A stretch of 52,951 nucleotides of DNA from assembly GCA_029245785.1 (NCBI GenBank), contig JAQWOR010000063.1:1-52951 (forward strand), given 5' to 3'. This stretch comes from Polaribacter sp. Lineage in GTDB: Bacteria > Bacteroidota > Bacteroidia > Flavobacteriales > Flavobacteriaceae. A program made the translations under genes and the position numbers. The notes below the pieces were generated by a model that saw nothing but the letters and a program-made list of their open reading frames with translations, did no database searches and was not told where the DNA came from. This document shows, piece by piece, positions 25,420-34,487 of this stretch (position 1 is the first letter of the stretch; each line of letters starts with the position of its first letter).

Positions 25420-26778
25420 TTACATTGCACTAATAATATCGTACTTCGTAATAATATGGTGGCTTCCATTCTCTAAATCTACCAATACTGCTTGATTTTC
25501 TTTGGTAATCAATTTAGAAACGGCGTCAATAGAAGTTCCTTTTTTAACCACAGGATACGCAGCTCCCATTACCTCTTTAATAGGCTTTTCGCTAATGTCT
25601 TTATCAGACAAATAGCTTCTTAGCAAGGCTGTTTCATCTACAGAGCCCACAAAACCATTTGCATCTTCTACAGGGATTTGCGATATGTTATATTCTCGCA
25701 TTCTTTCAATAGCGTGTAAAACCAGCTCTTCTGTTTTTATAGAAACCATAGGAATATCTGCATGACTTTTGATTAAGTCTGCAGCAGTTGTTATCTCTTC
25801 TTCTAAAAATCCACGGTCACGCATCCAATCGTCATTAAACATTTTACCAACATACCTACTTCCATGGTCGTGAAATAGAACTACCACCACATCATCTTTT
25901 GCAAAATGTTCTTTTAGCTGTAATAGACCTTTGATTGCTGACCCTGCAGAATTTCCAACAAAAATACCTTCTTCTTTTGCAATTTTACGTGTATATATTG
26001 CAGCATCTTTATAGGTTACTTTGGTAAACCCATCAATGATAGAAAAATCTACATTTTCAGGTAAAATATCTTCTCCTATTCCTTCAGTGATGTATGGATA
26101 GATTTCATTCTCATCAAAAATTCCTGTTTCGTGGTATTTTTTAAATACAGATCCGTAGGTATCGATTCCCCAAATTTTAATGTTTGGATTTTTCTCTTTC
26201 AAATACTTTCCAATTCCAGAAATTGTTCCGCCTGTTCCTACTCCAACCACAAAATGTGTGATTTTACCATTGGTTTGCTCCCAAATTTCTGGTGCTGTTT
26301 GCTCATAATGTGCCAAGGCATTTGATGGATTATCATATTGATTTACATACCAAGAATTTGGTGTTTCTGCTCCTAATCGTTTGGAAACCGAATAATAAGA
26401 ACGAGGGTCTTCTGGATCAACATTGGTTGGACAAACCACAACTTCTGCTCCAACGGCACGTAAAATATCCATTTTTTCTTTAGACTGTTTGTCAGAAATT
26501 ACAAAAATACATTTGTAACCTTTTATAATTGCCGCTAGGGCCAATCCCATTCCGGTATTTCCAGATGTTCCTTCAATAATAGTTCCTCCTGGTTTTAAGC
26601 GGCCATCTGCTTCTGCATCTTCAATCATTTTTAAAGCCATTCTATCTTTTACAGAATTTCCAGGATTGAAGGTTTCTACCTTTGCCAGTACAAAAGCATC
26701 GATTTGTTTTGTAACAGAATTTAATCGTACCAAAGGTGTATCACCAATCGTTTCTAGTATATTTTTTGCGTAGTTCAT
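25420..26778 (-). CDS. Cystathionine beta-synthase-like PLP enzyme with CBS domain pair
   Basis: A 452-residue protein. Residues 1-315 are a fold-type II cysteine/cystathionine synthase domain: PLP lysine in NPGNSVKDRMA, phosphate loop in GTSGNTGMGLA and GVGTGGTISGIG. Residues about 335-450 contain two CBS repeats (IPMVSIKTEELVLHAIERM and AAYPVVKKGTSIDAVSKLI), the regulatory module that binds adenosyl ligands in the human enzyme. Flavobacterial homologues are annotated as cystathionine beta-synthase or cysteine synthase; the sequence does not decide between homocysteine and sulfide as acceptor. It follows the LolE-like gene by 22 bases and is the last gene of that minus-strand unit. Confidence 0.9.
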   Translation of the reverse strand: MNYAKNILETIGDTPLVRLNSVTKQIDAFVLAKVETFNPGNSVKDRMALKMIEDAEADGRLKPGGTIIEGTSGNTGMGLALAAIIKGYKCIFVISDKQSKEKMDILRAVGAEVVVCPTNVDPEDPRSYYSVSKRLGAETPNSWYVNQYDNPSNALAHYEQTAPEIWEQTNGKITHFVVGVGTGGTISGIGKYLKEKNPNIKIWGIDTYGSVFKKYHETGIFDENEIYPYITEGIGEDILPENVDFSIIDGFTKVTYKDAAIYTRKIAKEEGIFVGNSAGSAIKGLLQLKEHFAKDDVVVVLFHDHGSRYVGKMFNDDWMRDRGFLEEEITTAADLIKSHADIPMVSIKTEELVLHAIERMREYNISQIPVEDANGFVGSVDETALLRSYLSDKDISEKPIKEVMGAAYPVVKKGTSIDAVSKLITKENQAVLVDLENGSHHIITKYDIISAM

Positions 26779-26800
26779 TCATCGAATTTAGAGGACAAAT

Positions 26801-28036
26801 TTAAGCAAATTGAATGGATTTTGAGGGTAGTATTTTTGTGATAATGACAGAAGGTAATATCAACATTAAAAAACACAAAATCAAGGTTCCTATATTCAAT
26901 AAAAGAATGCTAAAAAAGTCAATATAAACAGGCATCACACTTACAGAGTAAGTTTTAGGATTTAAGGTGATGATACCGAAATAATGCTGTATAAAAAGAA
27001 GGAATATTCCAATAAGATTTCCCCAAAACAAGCCTTTTAAAATCAGATACAATGCGTTGTACAGAAAAATTTTTCGAATGCTCCAGTTGTTACTTCCTAG
27101 CGCTTTTAAAACACCAACCATCTGAACACGTTCTAAAATCAACACCAATAGCGCAGTAATCATATTGATGCTTGCTACTAAAACCATAATTCCTATAATG
27201 ACCCAAACATTGGTATCAAATAATTGGATCCAATCAAAAATAAACGGGTACAAATCTACAATTGTATTGCTATTTAGAGTGGCTCCTATTGCTGTGTAAA
27301 TTTCATCTCCTTTTTCTTTTAAAACATTGAAATCATCTATTAAAACCTCAAAACCGCCTACCTGATTTTCCGTCCATTTATTCAACCGTTGAATTTCACG
27401 AATATCTCCAATCATTACGTTCTTATCAAACTCATAAAATCCTGTATTATAAATTCCTGTAATGACCAGTTTATAACGACTCGGAATGCTCTTTTTTGTT
27501 GATTTTAAAAAATGTACATTGATGGTGTCATGCAATTGCAAATGCAATCTGTTTACCAATGTTTGAGACAACAATACATCTCTTGTTCTTTTTTGATTAA
27601 AATTCGGGAGCTCTCCTTCTAGCAGATATTCTTCAAAAAACGCCCAGTCATAATCTGTAGAAACTCCTTTAAAAATAACCCCGTCAAAATCGGTTGGAGT
27701 TCTAATCAGGCCTGCTTTATTTGCAAAGATTTGAACATTTTTTATTCCCTGAACATTGGCAAACTCCGGATAAAAATTTTGATTTTTATCAATCGGTGTT
27801 ATCGAAACATCAGAAGCATTATCATCGTAATTTACAATCTGAACGTGCCCTTTAAAACCAGAAATCTTATCTCTAATTTTGTGCTGAAAACCTGTACTTA
27901 TAGCAACAGAAATCATCATAATAATAATCCCTAAAGCGATTGCAGTGATTGCAATTTTTATTATTGGTGATGAAATACTACTTTTATACTCTTTACCAGC
28001 AATAATACGTTTCGCTATAAATAATTCGTAATTCAA
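26801..28036 (-). CDS. FtsX-like ABC transporter permease, LolC/LolE type
   Basis: A 411-residue permease with the LolC/E layout: one N-terminal membrane helix (about 28-50, ITAIALGIIIMMISVAIS), a large periplasmic domain (about 55-270), then three helices forming the FtsX domain (about 275-300, 325-350, 375-400; VLILERVQMVGVLKALG). In the Lol system such permeases extract lipoproteins from the inner membrane. No ATPase gene is adjacent. Start is set at TTG 28036, giving NYELFIAKRIIAGKEYKSS, the usual beginning of the family; the reading frame extends 19 codons further but into the divergent namZ-like gene. The start codons of these two genes are only 4 bases apart. Confidence 0.87.
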   Translation of the reverse strand: MNYELFIAKRIIAGKEYKSSISSPIIKIAITAIALGIIIMMISVAISTGFQHKIRDKISGFKGHVQIVNYDDNASDVSITPIDKNQNFYPEFANVQGIKNVQIFANKAGLIRTPTDFDGVIFKGVSTDYDWAFFEEYLLEGELPNFNQKRTRDVLLSQTLVNRLHLQLHDTINVHFLKSTKKSIPSRYKLVITGIYNTGFYEFDKNVMIGDIREIQRLNKWTENQVGGFEVLIDDFNVLKEKGDEIYTAIGATLNSNTIVDLYPFIFDWIQLFDTNVWVIIGIMVLVASINMITALLVLILERVQMVGVLKALGSNNWSIRKIFLYNALYLILKGLFWGNLIGIFLLFIQHYFGIITLNPKTYSVSVMPVYIDFFSILLLNIGTLILCFLMLILPSVIITKILPSKSIQFA

Positions 28037-28040
28037 ATCT

Positions 28041-29264
28041 ATGGTGCCATTAGTTCGTTTCAAAAATACATATTTAATCTTGTTTTTATGCATTAGTTTT
28101 CAATGGACTTCTTGCGGGCAAAAAACAATTGTAAAAAATAAAAATATAGAGGCTGCAGCGCAACAAACAAACACCTATATTTCTCAATTAAAAGGAAAGA
28201 ACGTTGCCATTGTTGCCAATCAAACTTCTGTTATAGAGAAAAAAGATAAAGATAAAGATAAAGATAAAGAGAAACGGGCAGTTGTACATTTGGTAGATAG
28301 CTTATTGTCTTTAGGAATTCGTGTCAAGAAAGTTTTTGCGCCTGAACATGGTTTTAGAGGAAAAGCAGATGCTGGCGAGGCCATTGCTGATGGCAAAGAT
28401 TTTCAAACCGGATTACCTATTATTTCTTTGTACGGCAACAACAAAAAACCATCTAAAGAACAACTAACAGGAATTGATGTTGTTGTTTTTGATATTCAAG
28501 ATGTTGGTGCACGGTTTTACACCTATATTTCTACCTTACATTATGTAATGGAAGCATGTGCAGAAATAGGAGTCCCTGTAATTATTTTAGACAGAGCCAA
28601 TCCGAATGGGCATTATATAGACGGACCTGTTTTAGAATTAGCACACAAAAGCTTTGTAGGCATGCATCCTGTACCTGTGGTATACGGAATGACAATTGGC
28701 GAATACGGAAAAATGATTAATGGAGAAAAATGGTTAAAAAATGGTATTCGATGTGATTTGACCGTAATACCGTTAAAAAATTACACACACGCTACTGAGT
28801 ACACTTTACCCATAAAGCCGTCACCAAACTTGCCCAACGCAAAATCTATAAACCTTTACCCTAGCTTGTGTTTTTTTGAAGGCACTAATGTAAGTGCAGG
28901 ACGAGGAACAGAACTTCAATTTCAAATCTACGGCTCTCCTTTTTTAGAAAAAAGCGACTTTTCTTTCACGCCACAATCTAACGAAGGTGCCAAATACCCA
29001 AAACACAAAGGCCAGTTAAGTTTTGGAGAAAACTTAAGTAAATATCCTAACTTAAAGCAACTGAATTTATCTTGGCTGATCAAAGCACACCAGCTAAACA
29101 CATCGGACAGCTTCTTTAATGCTTTCTTTACCAAATTAGCAGGAACCAAGACTCTTCAAACACAAATAGAACAAGGTTTTACTGAAAAAAAAATTAGACA
29201 AACATGGCAAAAAGACTTACAACAATTTAAAAAAGTGAGAGCCAACTATTTAATCTACGATTGA
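28041..29264 (+). CDS. Exo-beta-N-acetylmuramidase NamZ-like lipoprotein (DUF1343, GH171)
   Basis: A 407-residue DUF1343 protein. The N terminus is a lipoprotein signal with WTSCG and Cys25 as lipidation site. Family blocks include KKVFAPEHGFRGKADAGE, FDIQDVGARFYTYISTL, DRANPN, VYGMTIGEYGKMINGEKW and FFEGTNVSAGRGTE. The group founders NamZ of Tannerella and Bacillus release terminal MurNAc from peptidoglycan fragments. So this protein likely recycles or scavenges muropeptides at the cell surface. Odd is an insertion KDKDKDKDKEK (residues about 69-79) encoded by a hexanucleotide tandem repeat (28242-28271), between VIEKK and AVVHLVDSLL. Divergent from the LolE-like gene with a 4-base gap. Confidence 0.88.
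   Translation: MVPLVRFKNTYLILFLCISFQWTSCGQKTIVKNKNIEAAAQQTNTYISQLKGKNVAIVANQTSVIEKKDKDKDKDKEKRAVVHLVDSLLSLGIRVKKVFAPEHGFRGKADAGEAIADGKDFQTGLPIISLYGNNKKPSKEQLTGIDVVVFDIQDVGARFYTYISTLHYVMEACAEIGVPVIILDRANPNGHYIDGPVLELAHKSFVGMHPVPVVYGMTIGEYGKMINGEKWLKNGIRCDLTVIPLKNYTHATEYTLPIKPSPNLPNAKSINLYPSLCFFEGTNVSAGRGTELQFQIYGSPFLEKSDFSFTPQSNEGAKYPKHKGQLSFGENLSKYPNLKQLNLSWLIKAHQLNTSDSFFNAFFTKLAGTKTLQTQIEQGFTEKKIRQTWQKDLQQFKKVRANYLIYD
28242..28271 (+). repeat. Hexanucleotide tandem repeat AAAGAT inside namZ-like gene
   Basis: Four exact AAAGAT units followed by one variant (AAAGAG). It encodes Lys-Asp repeats. Gain or loss of units keeps the frame. Confidence 0.75.
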
Positions 29265-29285
29265 CTATTTTTAATTTTTATTTTT

Positions 29286-30125
29286 TTATTTTTTTTCTCC
29301 TATAGTTGTTGGCTTCCGGTGCCCTTGAAAAGGTTGTTTTAGCAATTCAATTAAATTAGAATTACTTACTTCGTCTGGAAAAGTATCTACTCCATACACT
29401 ATTTTCTCTCTGTCTAATTTCAAATAGGTTCCAAAAAGATGGTCCCAAATAGAAAAAATATTTCCATAATTAGAATCGGTATATGGCAACATGTTGTGGT
29501 GATGAACCTTATGCATGTCTGGAGAAACAATAACATAGCTCAATATGTGATTTATTTTTTTTGGAAGCTGTACATTGGCATGTGTAAACTGCGTTGAGAC
29601 TAACGACAATGATTGATACAGCATTACAATCGCAATAGGTGTTCCTACTAAAAAAACAGCAAACAAAGTAAATGTAAAACGAATCATACTTTCTAAAGGG
29701 TGGTGTCTATTTGCAGTTGTCGTATCTACCTTGTGATCTGTGTGATGCACCAAATGAACCATCCAAAGCACTTTTACTTTGTGCTCTGTAAAATGTGCGA
29801 GATAGGCTCCAAAAAAATCCAAACAAACAACTCCTATAAGTACAGTCATCCACAAAGGCATTTCTGGCAACCAATTAATAATCCCAAAATTATTTGCCTG
29901 TACCCAATCTGCACCATTCAGCAAGGCAAATGCTAATGAAAAATTAACCAAGATGGTTGTAGATGTAAATACCAAATTAGGAAAAGCATGTTTCCATTTT
30001 TTATACTTGAATTTGAATAATGGAACTGCGCCTTCTAGCAGCCAAAAAAAAGTAATTCCACCTACAAGAATGAGAGCCCTATGTATTGAAGGAATAGTTT
30101 CGAAATAATTGATGATAGTTTCCAA
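29286..30125 (-). CDS. Sterol desaturase / fatty acid hydroxylase family membrane protein
   Basis: A 279-residue integral membrane di-iron protein. The histidine boxes are visible in order: HFTEHK (about 112-117), HLVHHTDHK (123-131), NRHHPLE (138-144) and VHHHN (205-211). Four to five membrane segments surround them. Members hydroxylate or desaturate lipids such as sterols, fatty acids or carotenoids using O2; the substrate here is unknown. Convergent with the namZ-like gene. A run of six heptanucleotide repeats lies 49 bases upstream of its start, in the region where its promoter should be. Confidence 0.85.
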   Translation of the reverse strand: METIINYFETIPSIHRALILVGGITFFWLLEGAVPLFKFKYKKWKHAFPNLVFTSTTILVNFSLAFALLNGADWVQANNFGIINWLPEMPLWMTVLIGVVCLDFFGAYLAHFTEHKVKVLWMVHLVHHTDHKVDTTTANRHHPLESMIRFTFTLFAVFLVGTPIAIVMLYQSLSLVSTQFTHANVQLPKKINHILSYVIVSPDMHKVHHHNMLPYTDSNYGNIFSIWDHLFGTYLKLDREKIVYGVDTFPDEVSNSNLIELLKQPFQGHRKPTTIGEKK

Positions 30126-30173
30126 GTTAATTTATTTTTTCTAAAGATAGAAAATTCTACGAAATGTTAGATA

Positions 30174-30215
30174 TTAGGTGTTAGGTGTTAGGTGTTAGGT
30201 GTTAGGTGTTAGGTG
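30174..30215. repeat. Heptanucleotide tandem repeat TTAGGTG x6
   Basis: Six perfect TTAGGTG copies in a row, preceded by an imperfect GTTAGATA unit. It lies between the YkgJ-type gene and the start of the fatty acid hydroxylase family gene (start at 30125, minus strand), where its copy number could change promoter geometry. Confidence 0.85.
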
Positions 30216-30354
30216 AAATTAAAAAAACAGCCTCAAATTCAAGCAATTTCTTTTCTTTTTTTCCGTCTTTCATCTTTTGTCTTTCGTCCCCGCATGCGGC
30301 AGACAGGTTTAGTTCAGAGTCTCTATGTATAAGGTCCATACTTTCTCTTAGATA

Positions 30355-30379
30355 CTGAAACAAGTTCAGCATGACAAAG
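30355..30379. repeat. Copy of an intergenic CTGAAACAAGTTCAGCATGACA-type element
   Basis: The segment has a short palindrome (CTGAAACAAGTTCAG) followed by CATGACAAAG. A similar ending, CTCAGCATGACAAA, occurs at 37292-37308. Both are in non-coding gaps, and both have a nearby GGCAGACAGG or GGCAGGCAGG block. Confidence 0.45.
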
Positions 30380-30391
30380 GGGGTTTAGTTT

Positions 30392-30946
30392 TTAACCTCT
30401 ATCCTTCTCTCCTAACGGCAGCTTTACTTTCAACTTTTCAATAATAGCATACACCGCCGGGCAAATTTCAGTGTTTTGTATTGCTAAATCCGTAATTTTA
30501 ATAAACTTCTTCCGATTGGTATGCGGATATTCTACACAAGCTTTCGGGCGTACATCATAGATAAAACAGGTGTTATCACTTTCGTCAAAAAAAGTACATG
30601 GCGCAGACTTTAAAACATAAAAATCATCCTCATCACGATCAATGTACTGAGCAATAAAGTCAGACTCCTTCATTCGCAAATGTTTTGAAATACGCTGAAT
30701 GTCTTTTTCTGTAAAAATTGGACTCGTTGTTTTACAACAGTTACCACATGCCAAGCAATCCGTTTTTTTAAACTCAGCATCATGAATCTCTTGCATTAAA
30801 TAATCCAAGCGTTTTTGCGGACGCTTCTTTAATCTTGCAAAATACTTCTGGTTCTCTTTTTTAACTTCTTTTGCCAATTTAGGCAATTCTTTCAGTCGTT
30901 TTTCCATGTCTTTCATACGCGGTAAAAATACCTCTTTTAAATTCAA
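30392..30946 (-). CDS. YkgJ family cysteine cluster protein
   Basis: A 184-residue cytoplasmic protein. After a charged helical N-terminal third (KDMEKRLKELPKLAKEVKKE) comes the cysteine cluster: CLACGNCCKTT (about 68-78), then CTFFDESDNTC and YDVRPKACVEYPH (about 117-143), and a last Cys in NTEICPAV. This pattern probably binds a metal or Fe-S cluster. Family members (UPF0153) have no firm function. Start at 30946; a Met eleven codons later is also possible. It diverges from argS across an 85-base gap. Confidence 0.85.
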   Translation of the reverse strand: MNLKEVFLPRMKDMEKRLKELPKLAKEVKKENQKYFARLKKRPQKRLDYLMQEIHDAEFKKTDCLACGNCCKTTSPIFTEKDIQRISKHLRMKESDFIAQYIDRDEDDFYVLKSAPCTFFDESDNTCFIYDVRPKACVEYPHTNRKKFIKITDLAIQNTEICPAVYAIIEKLKVKLPLGEKDRG

Positions 30947-31001
30947 GAATCATTTTAAATATCAACCCCAAAAAGAGCTATTAAAAATCAAATTAATTTC
31001 G

Positions 31002-31009
31002 TAATTTTG
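31002..31009 (+). promoter_or_regulatory. -7 box of argS
   Basis: TAATTTTG, exact TAnnTTTG match, 22 bases before the ATG at 31032. This spacing supports 31032 as the start over the TTG at 31020. Confidence 0.5.
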
Positions 31010-31031
31010 GGCTGAAATTTTGATTTTAAAA

Positions 31032-32813
31032 ATGAGCATTCAACACCGCATAGAAACAACTGTTAAAAAAGGTTTTTTATCTTTATATAATACAGAAATT
31101 CCATCTGTAGAATTTCAAGCAACCCGTAGAGAATTTGAAGGAGACATCACTGTGGTTGTGTTTCCGATGCTGCGCTATAAAAAAGGAAATCCCGTTCAGA
31201 TTGGTGAAGACCTAGGAAACTATATCGTCAATGCTTTGGACCAAGTGATTCGTTTTAATGTGGTAAAAGGTTTTTTGAACCTCGTTATCACTGACGCTAT
31301 TTATCTGGATGCTTTCAAAACTATTTTTACTGATGACAATTTTGGCTTTGTAAAACCTTCTAAAGAAAACGATGCCGTTTTGGTAGAATACTCTTCTCCA
31401 AACACCAATAAACCACTACACTTAGGGCATGTTCGAAACAACCTGTTAGGGTATTCTGTATCAAAAATTATCAAAGCTGCTGGGCAAAAAGTTTATAAAA
31501 CACAAATTATCAATGATCGTGGAATTCATATTTGTAAGTCGATGTTGGCATGGGAAAAGTTTGGAAATGGAGAAACCCCAACATCTACAGGCTTAAAAGG
31601 TGATAAACTGGTAGGGAACTACTATGTGAAATTTGACCAAGAGTACAAAAAAGAAATCAACAGCCTAATCGCTACTGGCCTCTCAGAAGAAGATGCTAAA
31701 AAACAAGCACCTCTTTTACTTGAAGCACAACAAATGCTTCAAAAATGGGAGTCTGGAGATCAAGAGATTATTGCTCTCTGGGAAAAAATGAATGCTTGGG
31801 TATATGCAGGGTTTGAGGTTACCTATAAAAATTTGGGTGTCAATTTCGATTCCTTTTATTACGAAAGCAACACCTATTTATTAGGAAAAGATAATATTGC
31901 TGAAGGTTTGAAAAAAGGCGTTTTCTTTCAAAAAGAAGATGGCTCTGTTTGGATTGATTTAACAGAAGACGGATTGGATGAAAAAATTGTATTGCGTTCA
32001 GACGGAACAGCAGTATATATGACTCAAGACATTGGAACTGCCATTCAACGATCTAAAGATCATCCTGATGTACGCGGAATGGTTTATACCGTTGGCAACG
32101 AACAAGATTATCATTTTAAAGTACTGTTTTTAATTTTACAAAAACTTGGATACACTTGGGCTGATCAATTATTTCATTTGAGTTACGGAATGGTAGACTT
32201 ACCTTCTGGAAAAATGAAATCTAGAGAAGGAACGGTGGTAGATGCGGATGAATTGATGATTGAAATGACCAATACCGCAAGAACCTTATCTCAAGAACTA
32301 GGAAAACTAGAAGGCTATTCTGAGACAGAAAAAGAAGAATTATACACAACTATCGGTTTAGGAGCTTTAAAGTATTTTATTTTAAAAGTAGATCCTAAAA
32401 AACGAATCTTATTTAACCCGAAAGAATCGGTAGATTTTCAAGGAAATACAGGTCCGTTTATACAATATACCTATGCTCGAATTCAGTCTATTTTAAGAAA
32501 AGCAGATTTTGATTATACCGTGTTCAACAAAAGTGAATTAGCCTTACACCCAAAGGAAAAAGAGTTGATCAAACAACTTCAAAATTATCCAGCAATCATT
32601 CAGTTTGCTGCCAGCAATCATTCGCCTGCTTTGATTGCAAATTACACCTACGATTTGGTAAAAGAATTCAACTCCTTTTATCAAAATGTATCTATTTTAG
32701 GAGAAGAAGATCAACAGAAAAAAATACGAAGAGTACAACTTTCTAAAAAAGTAAGTGCAGTCATAAAATCTGCTTTCTCTTTACTAGGAATTCAGGTGCC
32801 AGAAAGAATGTAA
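31032..32813 (+). CDS. argS: Arginyl-tRNA synthetase
   Basis: A 593-residue class I synthetase. N-terminal Add-1 domain (about 1-105), the HIGH signature in SSPNTNKPLHLGHVRNNLLG, catalytic Rossmann domain with a degenerate KMSKS loop (SGKMKSREGTVV), and the anticodon-binding DALR domain (about 470-593) ending in VPERM, the usual ArgRS terminus. ATG 31032 is chosen because it gives the usual start MSIQHRI and fits the -7 box. In contrast to valS in the same window, this synthetase gene is intact. Confidence 0.96.
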   Translation: MSIQHRIETTVKKGFLSLYNTEIPSVEFQATRREFEGDITVVVFPMLRYKKGNPVQIGEDLGNYIVNALDQVIRFNVVKGFLNLVITDAIYLDAFKTIFTDDNFGFVKPSKENDAVLVEYSSPNTNKPLHLGHVRNNLLGYSVSKIIKAAGQKVYKTQIINDRGIHICKSMLAWEKFGNGETPTSTGLKGDKLVGNYYVKFDQEYKKEINSLIATGLSEEDAKKQAPLLLEAQQMLQKWESGDQEIIALWEKMNAWVYAGFEVTYKNLGVNFDSFYYESNTYLLGKDNIAEGLKKGVFFQKEDGSVWIDLTEDGLDEKIVLRSDGTAVYMTQDIGTAIQRSKDHPDVRGMVYTVGNEQDYHFKVLFLILQKLGYTWADQLFHLSYGMVDLPSGKMKSREGTVVDADELMIEMTNTARTLSQELGKLEGYSETEKEELYTTIGLGALKYFILKVDPKKRILFNPKESVDFQGNTGPFIQYTYARIQSILRKADFDYTVFNKSELALHPKEKELIKQLQNYPAIIQFAASNHSPALIANYTYDLVKEFNSFYQNVSILGEEDQQKKIRRVQLSKKVSAVIKSAFSLLGIQVPERM

Positions 32814-32918
32814 ACACAATGAATTAATGTGGGAATGAGTTAGTGAATTAATGTGAGAAACGCCTACCAAATAACAAAAAGGGACTTACAATGATAAAAA
32901 TTAAAAGTTAATAAATTA

Positions 32919-33043
32919 GCATGCGTTAGGGATTGAAGTGACATCCTTTTTAGTTGTCAGTTCGAGTAAATTTGCGAAGAATGAGTAAATTTGTATCGAG
33001 AACAAAACTAAAAAGATAAAACGGAAAGCCCGCTCGAACGCCC
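32919..33043. repeat. Composite intergenic element upstream of lpd
   Basis: The outer part begins GCATGCGTTAGGGATTGAAG at 32919 and ends GGAAAGCCCGCTCGAACGCCC before 33044. Inside, at 32953-33003, is a forward copy of the TTCGAGTAAATTTG ... TTTGTATCGAGAAC repeat that also occurs as an inverted pair at 13093-13217. So one repeat appears to be nested in another. I recall similar GCGTTAGGGATTGAAG blocks from flavobacterial intergenic DNA, but function is unknown. Confidence 0.5.
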
Positions 33044-33087
33044 AAACTTAAAAAACAAACAACAACTAAAAAAATAAAACACAAGAC

Positions 33088-34476
33088 ATGAAATACGACA
33101 TCATTATTATTGGTAGTGGTCCTGGAGGCTACGTAACTGCAATTAGAGCATCGCAATTAGGCTTTAAAGTTGCGGTAGTAGAAAAAGAAAATTTAGGTGG
33201 AATCTGTTTAAACTGGGGGTGTATCCCAACCAAAGCCTTATTGAAATCTGCACAAGTATATGATTACTTAAAACATGTAGATCAATACGGTTTAAAAGCA
33301 GAGGCAATTGACAAAGATTTTGAAGCGGTAATTAAACGCAGTCGTAATGTTGCCGAAGGAATGAGCAAAGGTGTTCAATTTTTAATGAAGAAAAACAAAA
33401 TCGATATTATTGATGGTTTTGGAAAAATTCAAAATGGTAAAAAAGTAGCGGTTACTGCTGAAGACGGTTCGGTTACAACATACAGTGCAGATCATATTAT
33501 TATTGCAACAGGAGCTCGCTCTAGAGAGCTACCAAACTTACCACAAGATGGTAAAAAAGTAATTGTATACAGAGAAGCGATGAGTTTACCTACACAACCC
33601 AAATCTATGATTGTTGTTGGATCTGGCGCTATTGGCGTTGAGTTTGCGCATTTTTACAATACCATGGGAACTGACGTTACCATTGTAGAGTTTTTACCAA
33701 ATGTGGTTCCTCTAGAAGACAAAGAGGTGTCAAAGCAATTTGAACGCTCTATCAAAAAAGCAGGCATTAAAGTAATGACCAATTCTTCTGTAGAGTCTGT
33801 TGATATTTCTGGTGATGGTGTTAAAGCAACTGTAAAAACAAAAAAAGGAGAACAAATTTTAGAAGCAGATATCGTATTGTCTGCAGTTGGAATTAAATCA
33901 AATATTGAAAACATTGGACTGGAAGATGTAGGTATTGTAACCGATAGAGATAAAATCTTAGTCAACGATTTTTACCAAACAAACCTTCCTGGATATTATG
34001 CCATTGGAGATGTAGTTCCTGGACCAGCACTAGCACACGTTGCTTCTGCAGAAGGAATTACCTGTGTTGAAAAAATTGCAGGCTTGCATACTGAAGCCAT
34101 CGATTATGGAAACATTCCGGGATGTACCTATGCAACACCAGAAATTGCTTCTGTAGGAATGACCGAAGCACAAGCTATAGAAAAAGGATACGAGTTAAAA
34201 GTTGGTAAGTTTCCGTTTTCTGCCTCTGGAAAAGCAACTGCTGCCGGAACTACTGATGGCTTTGTAAAAGTTATTTTTGATGCAAAATATGGAGAATGGC
34301 TAGGATGTCATATGATCGGTGCCGGAGTTACAGATATGATTGCAGAAGCCGTATTGGGACGTAAATTAGAAACTACTGGACACGAAGTATTGAAAACAAT
34401 TCATCCGCATCCAACCATGAGTGAGGCCGTAATGGAAGCTGTTGCAGATGCTTATGATGAAGTGATACACTTATAA
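33088..34476 (+). CDS. lpd: Dihydrolipoyl dehydrogenase
   Basis: A 462-residue flavoprotein disulfide reductase, the E3 part of 2-oxoacid dehydrogenase complexes and the glycine cleavage system. Visible are the FAD dinucleotide fold (IIIGSGPGGYVTAIRASQLG), the redox disulfide in GGICLNWGCIPTKALL, the NAD fold (IVVGSGAIGVEFAHFY), the second FAD contact (GYYAIGDVVPGPALAHVAS) and the C-terminal catalytic His-Glu pair in HPHPTMSEAVMEA. No E1 or E2 gene is near. An acetolactate decarboxylase-like gene follows 11 bases downstream, so the three genes 33088-36137 may be one transcript. Confidence 0.95.
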   Translation: MKYDIIIIGSGPGGYVTAIRASQLGFKVAVVEKENLGGICLNWGCIPTKALLKSAQVYDYLKHVDQYGLKAEAIDKDFEAVIKRSRNVAEGMSKGVQFLMKKNKIDIIDGFGKIQNGKKVAVTAEDGSVTTYSADHIIIATGARSRELPNLPQDGKKVIVYREAMSLPTQPKSMIVVGSGAIGVEFAHFYNTMGTDVTIVEFLPNVVPLEDKEVSKQFERSIKKAGIKVMTNSSVESVDISGDGVKATVKTKKGEQILEADIVLSAVGIKSNIENIGLEDVGIVTDRDKILVNDFYQTNLPGYYAIGDVVPGPALAHVASAEGITCVEKIAGLHTEAIDYGNIPGCTYATPEIASVGMTEAQAIEKGYELKVGKFPFSASGKATAAGTTDGFVKVIFDAKYGEWLGCHMIGAGVTDMIAEAVLGRKLETTGHEVLKTIHPHPTMSEAVMEAVADAYDEVIHL

Positions 34477-34487
34477 AACAATAATTC

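Noticed and set aside
30174..30215. TTAGGTG repeats as a telomere- or CRISPR-like array
   Set aside because: The units are contiguous heptamers without spacers, and a bacterial chromosome gives no reason for telomeres; a simple tandem repeat is enough.
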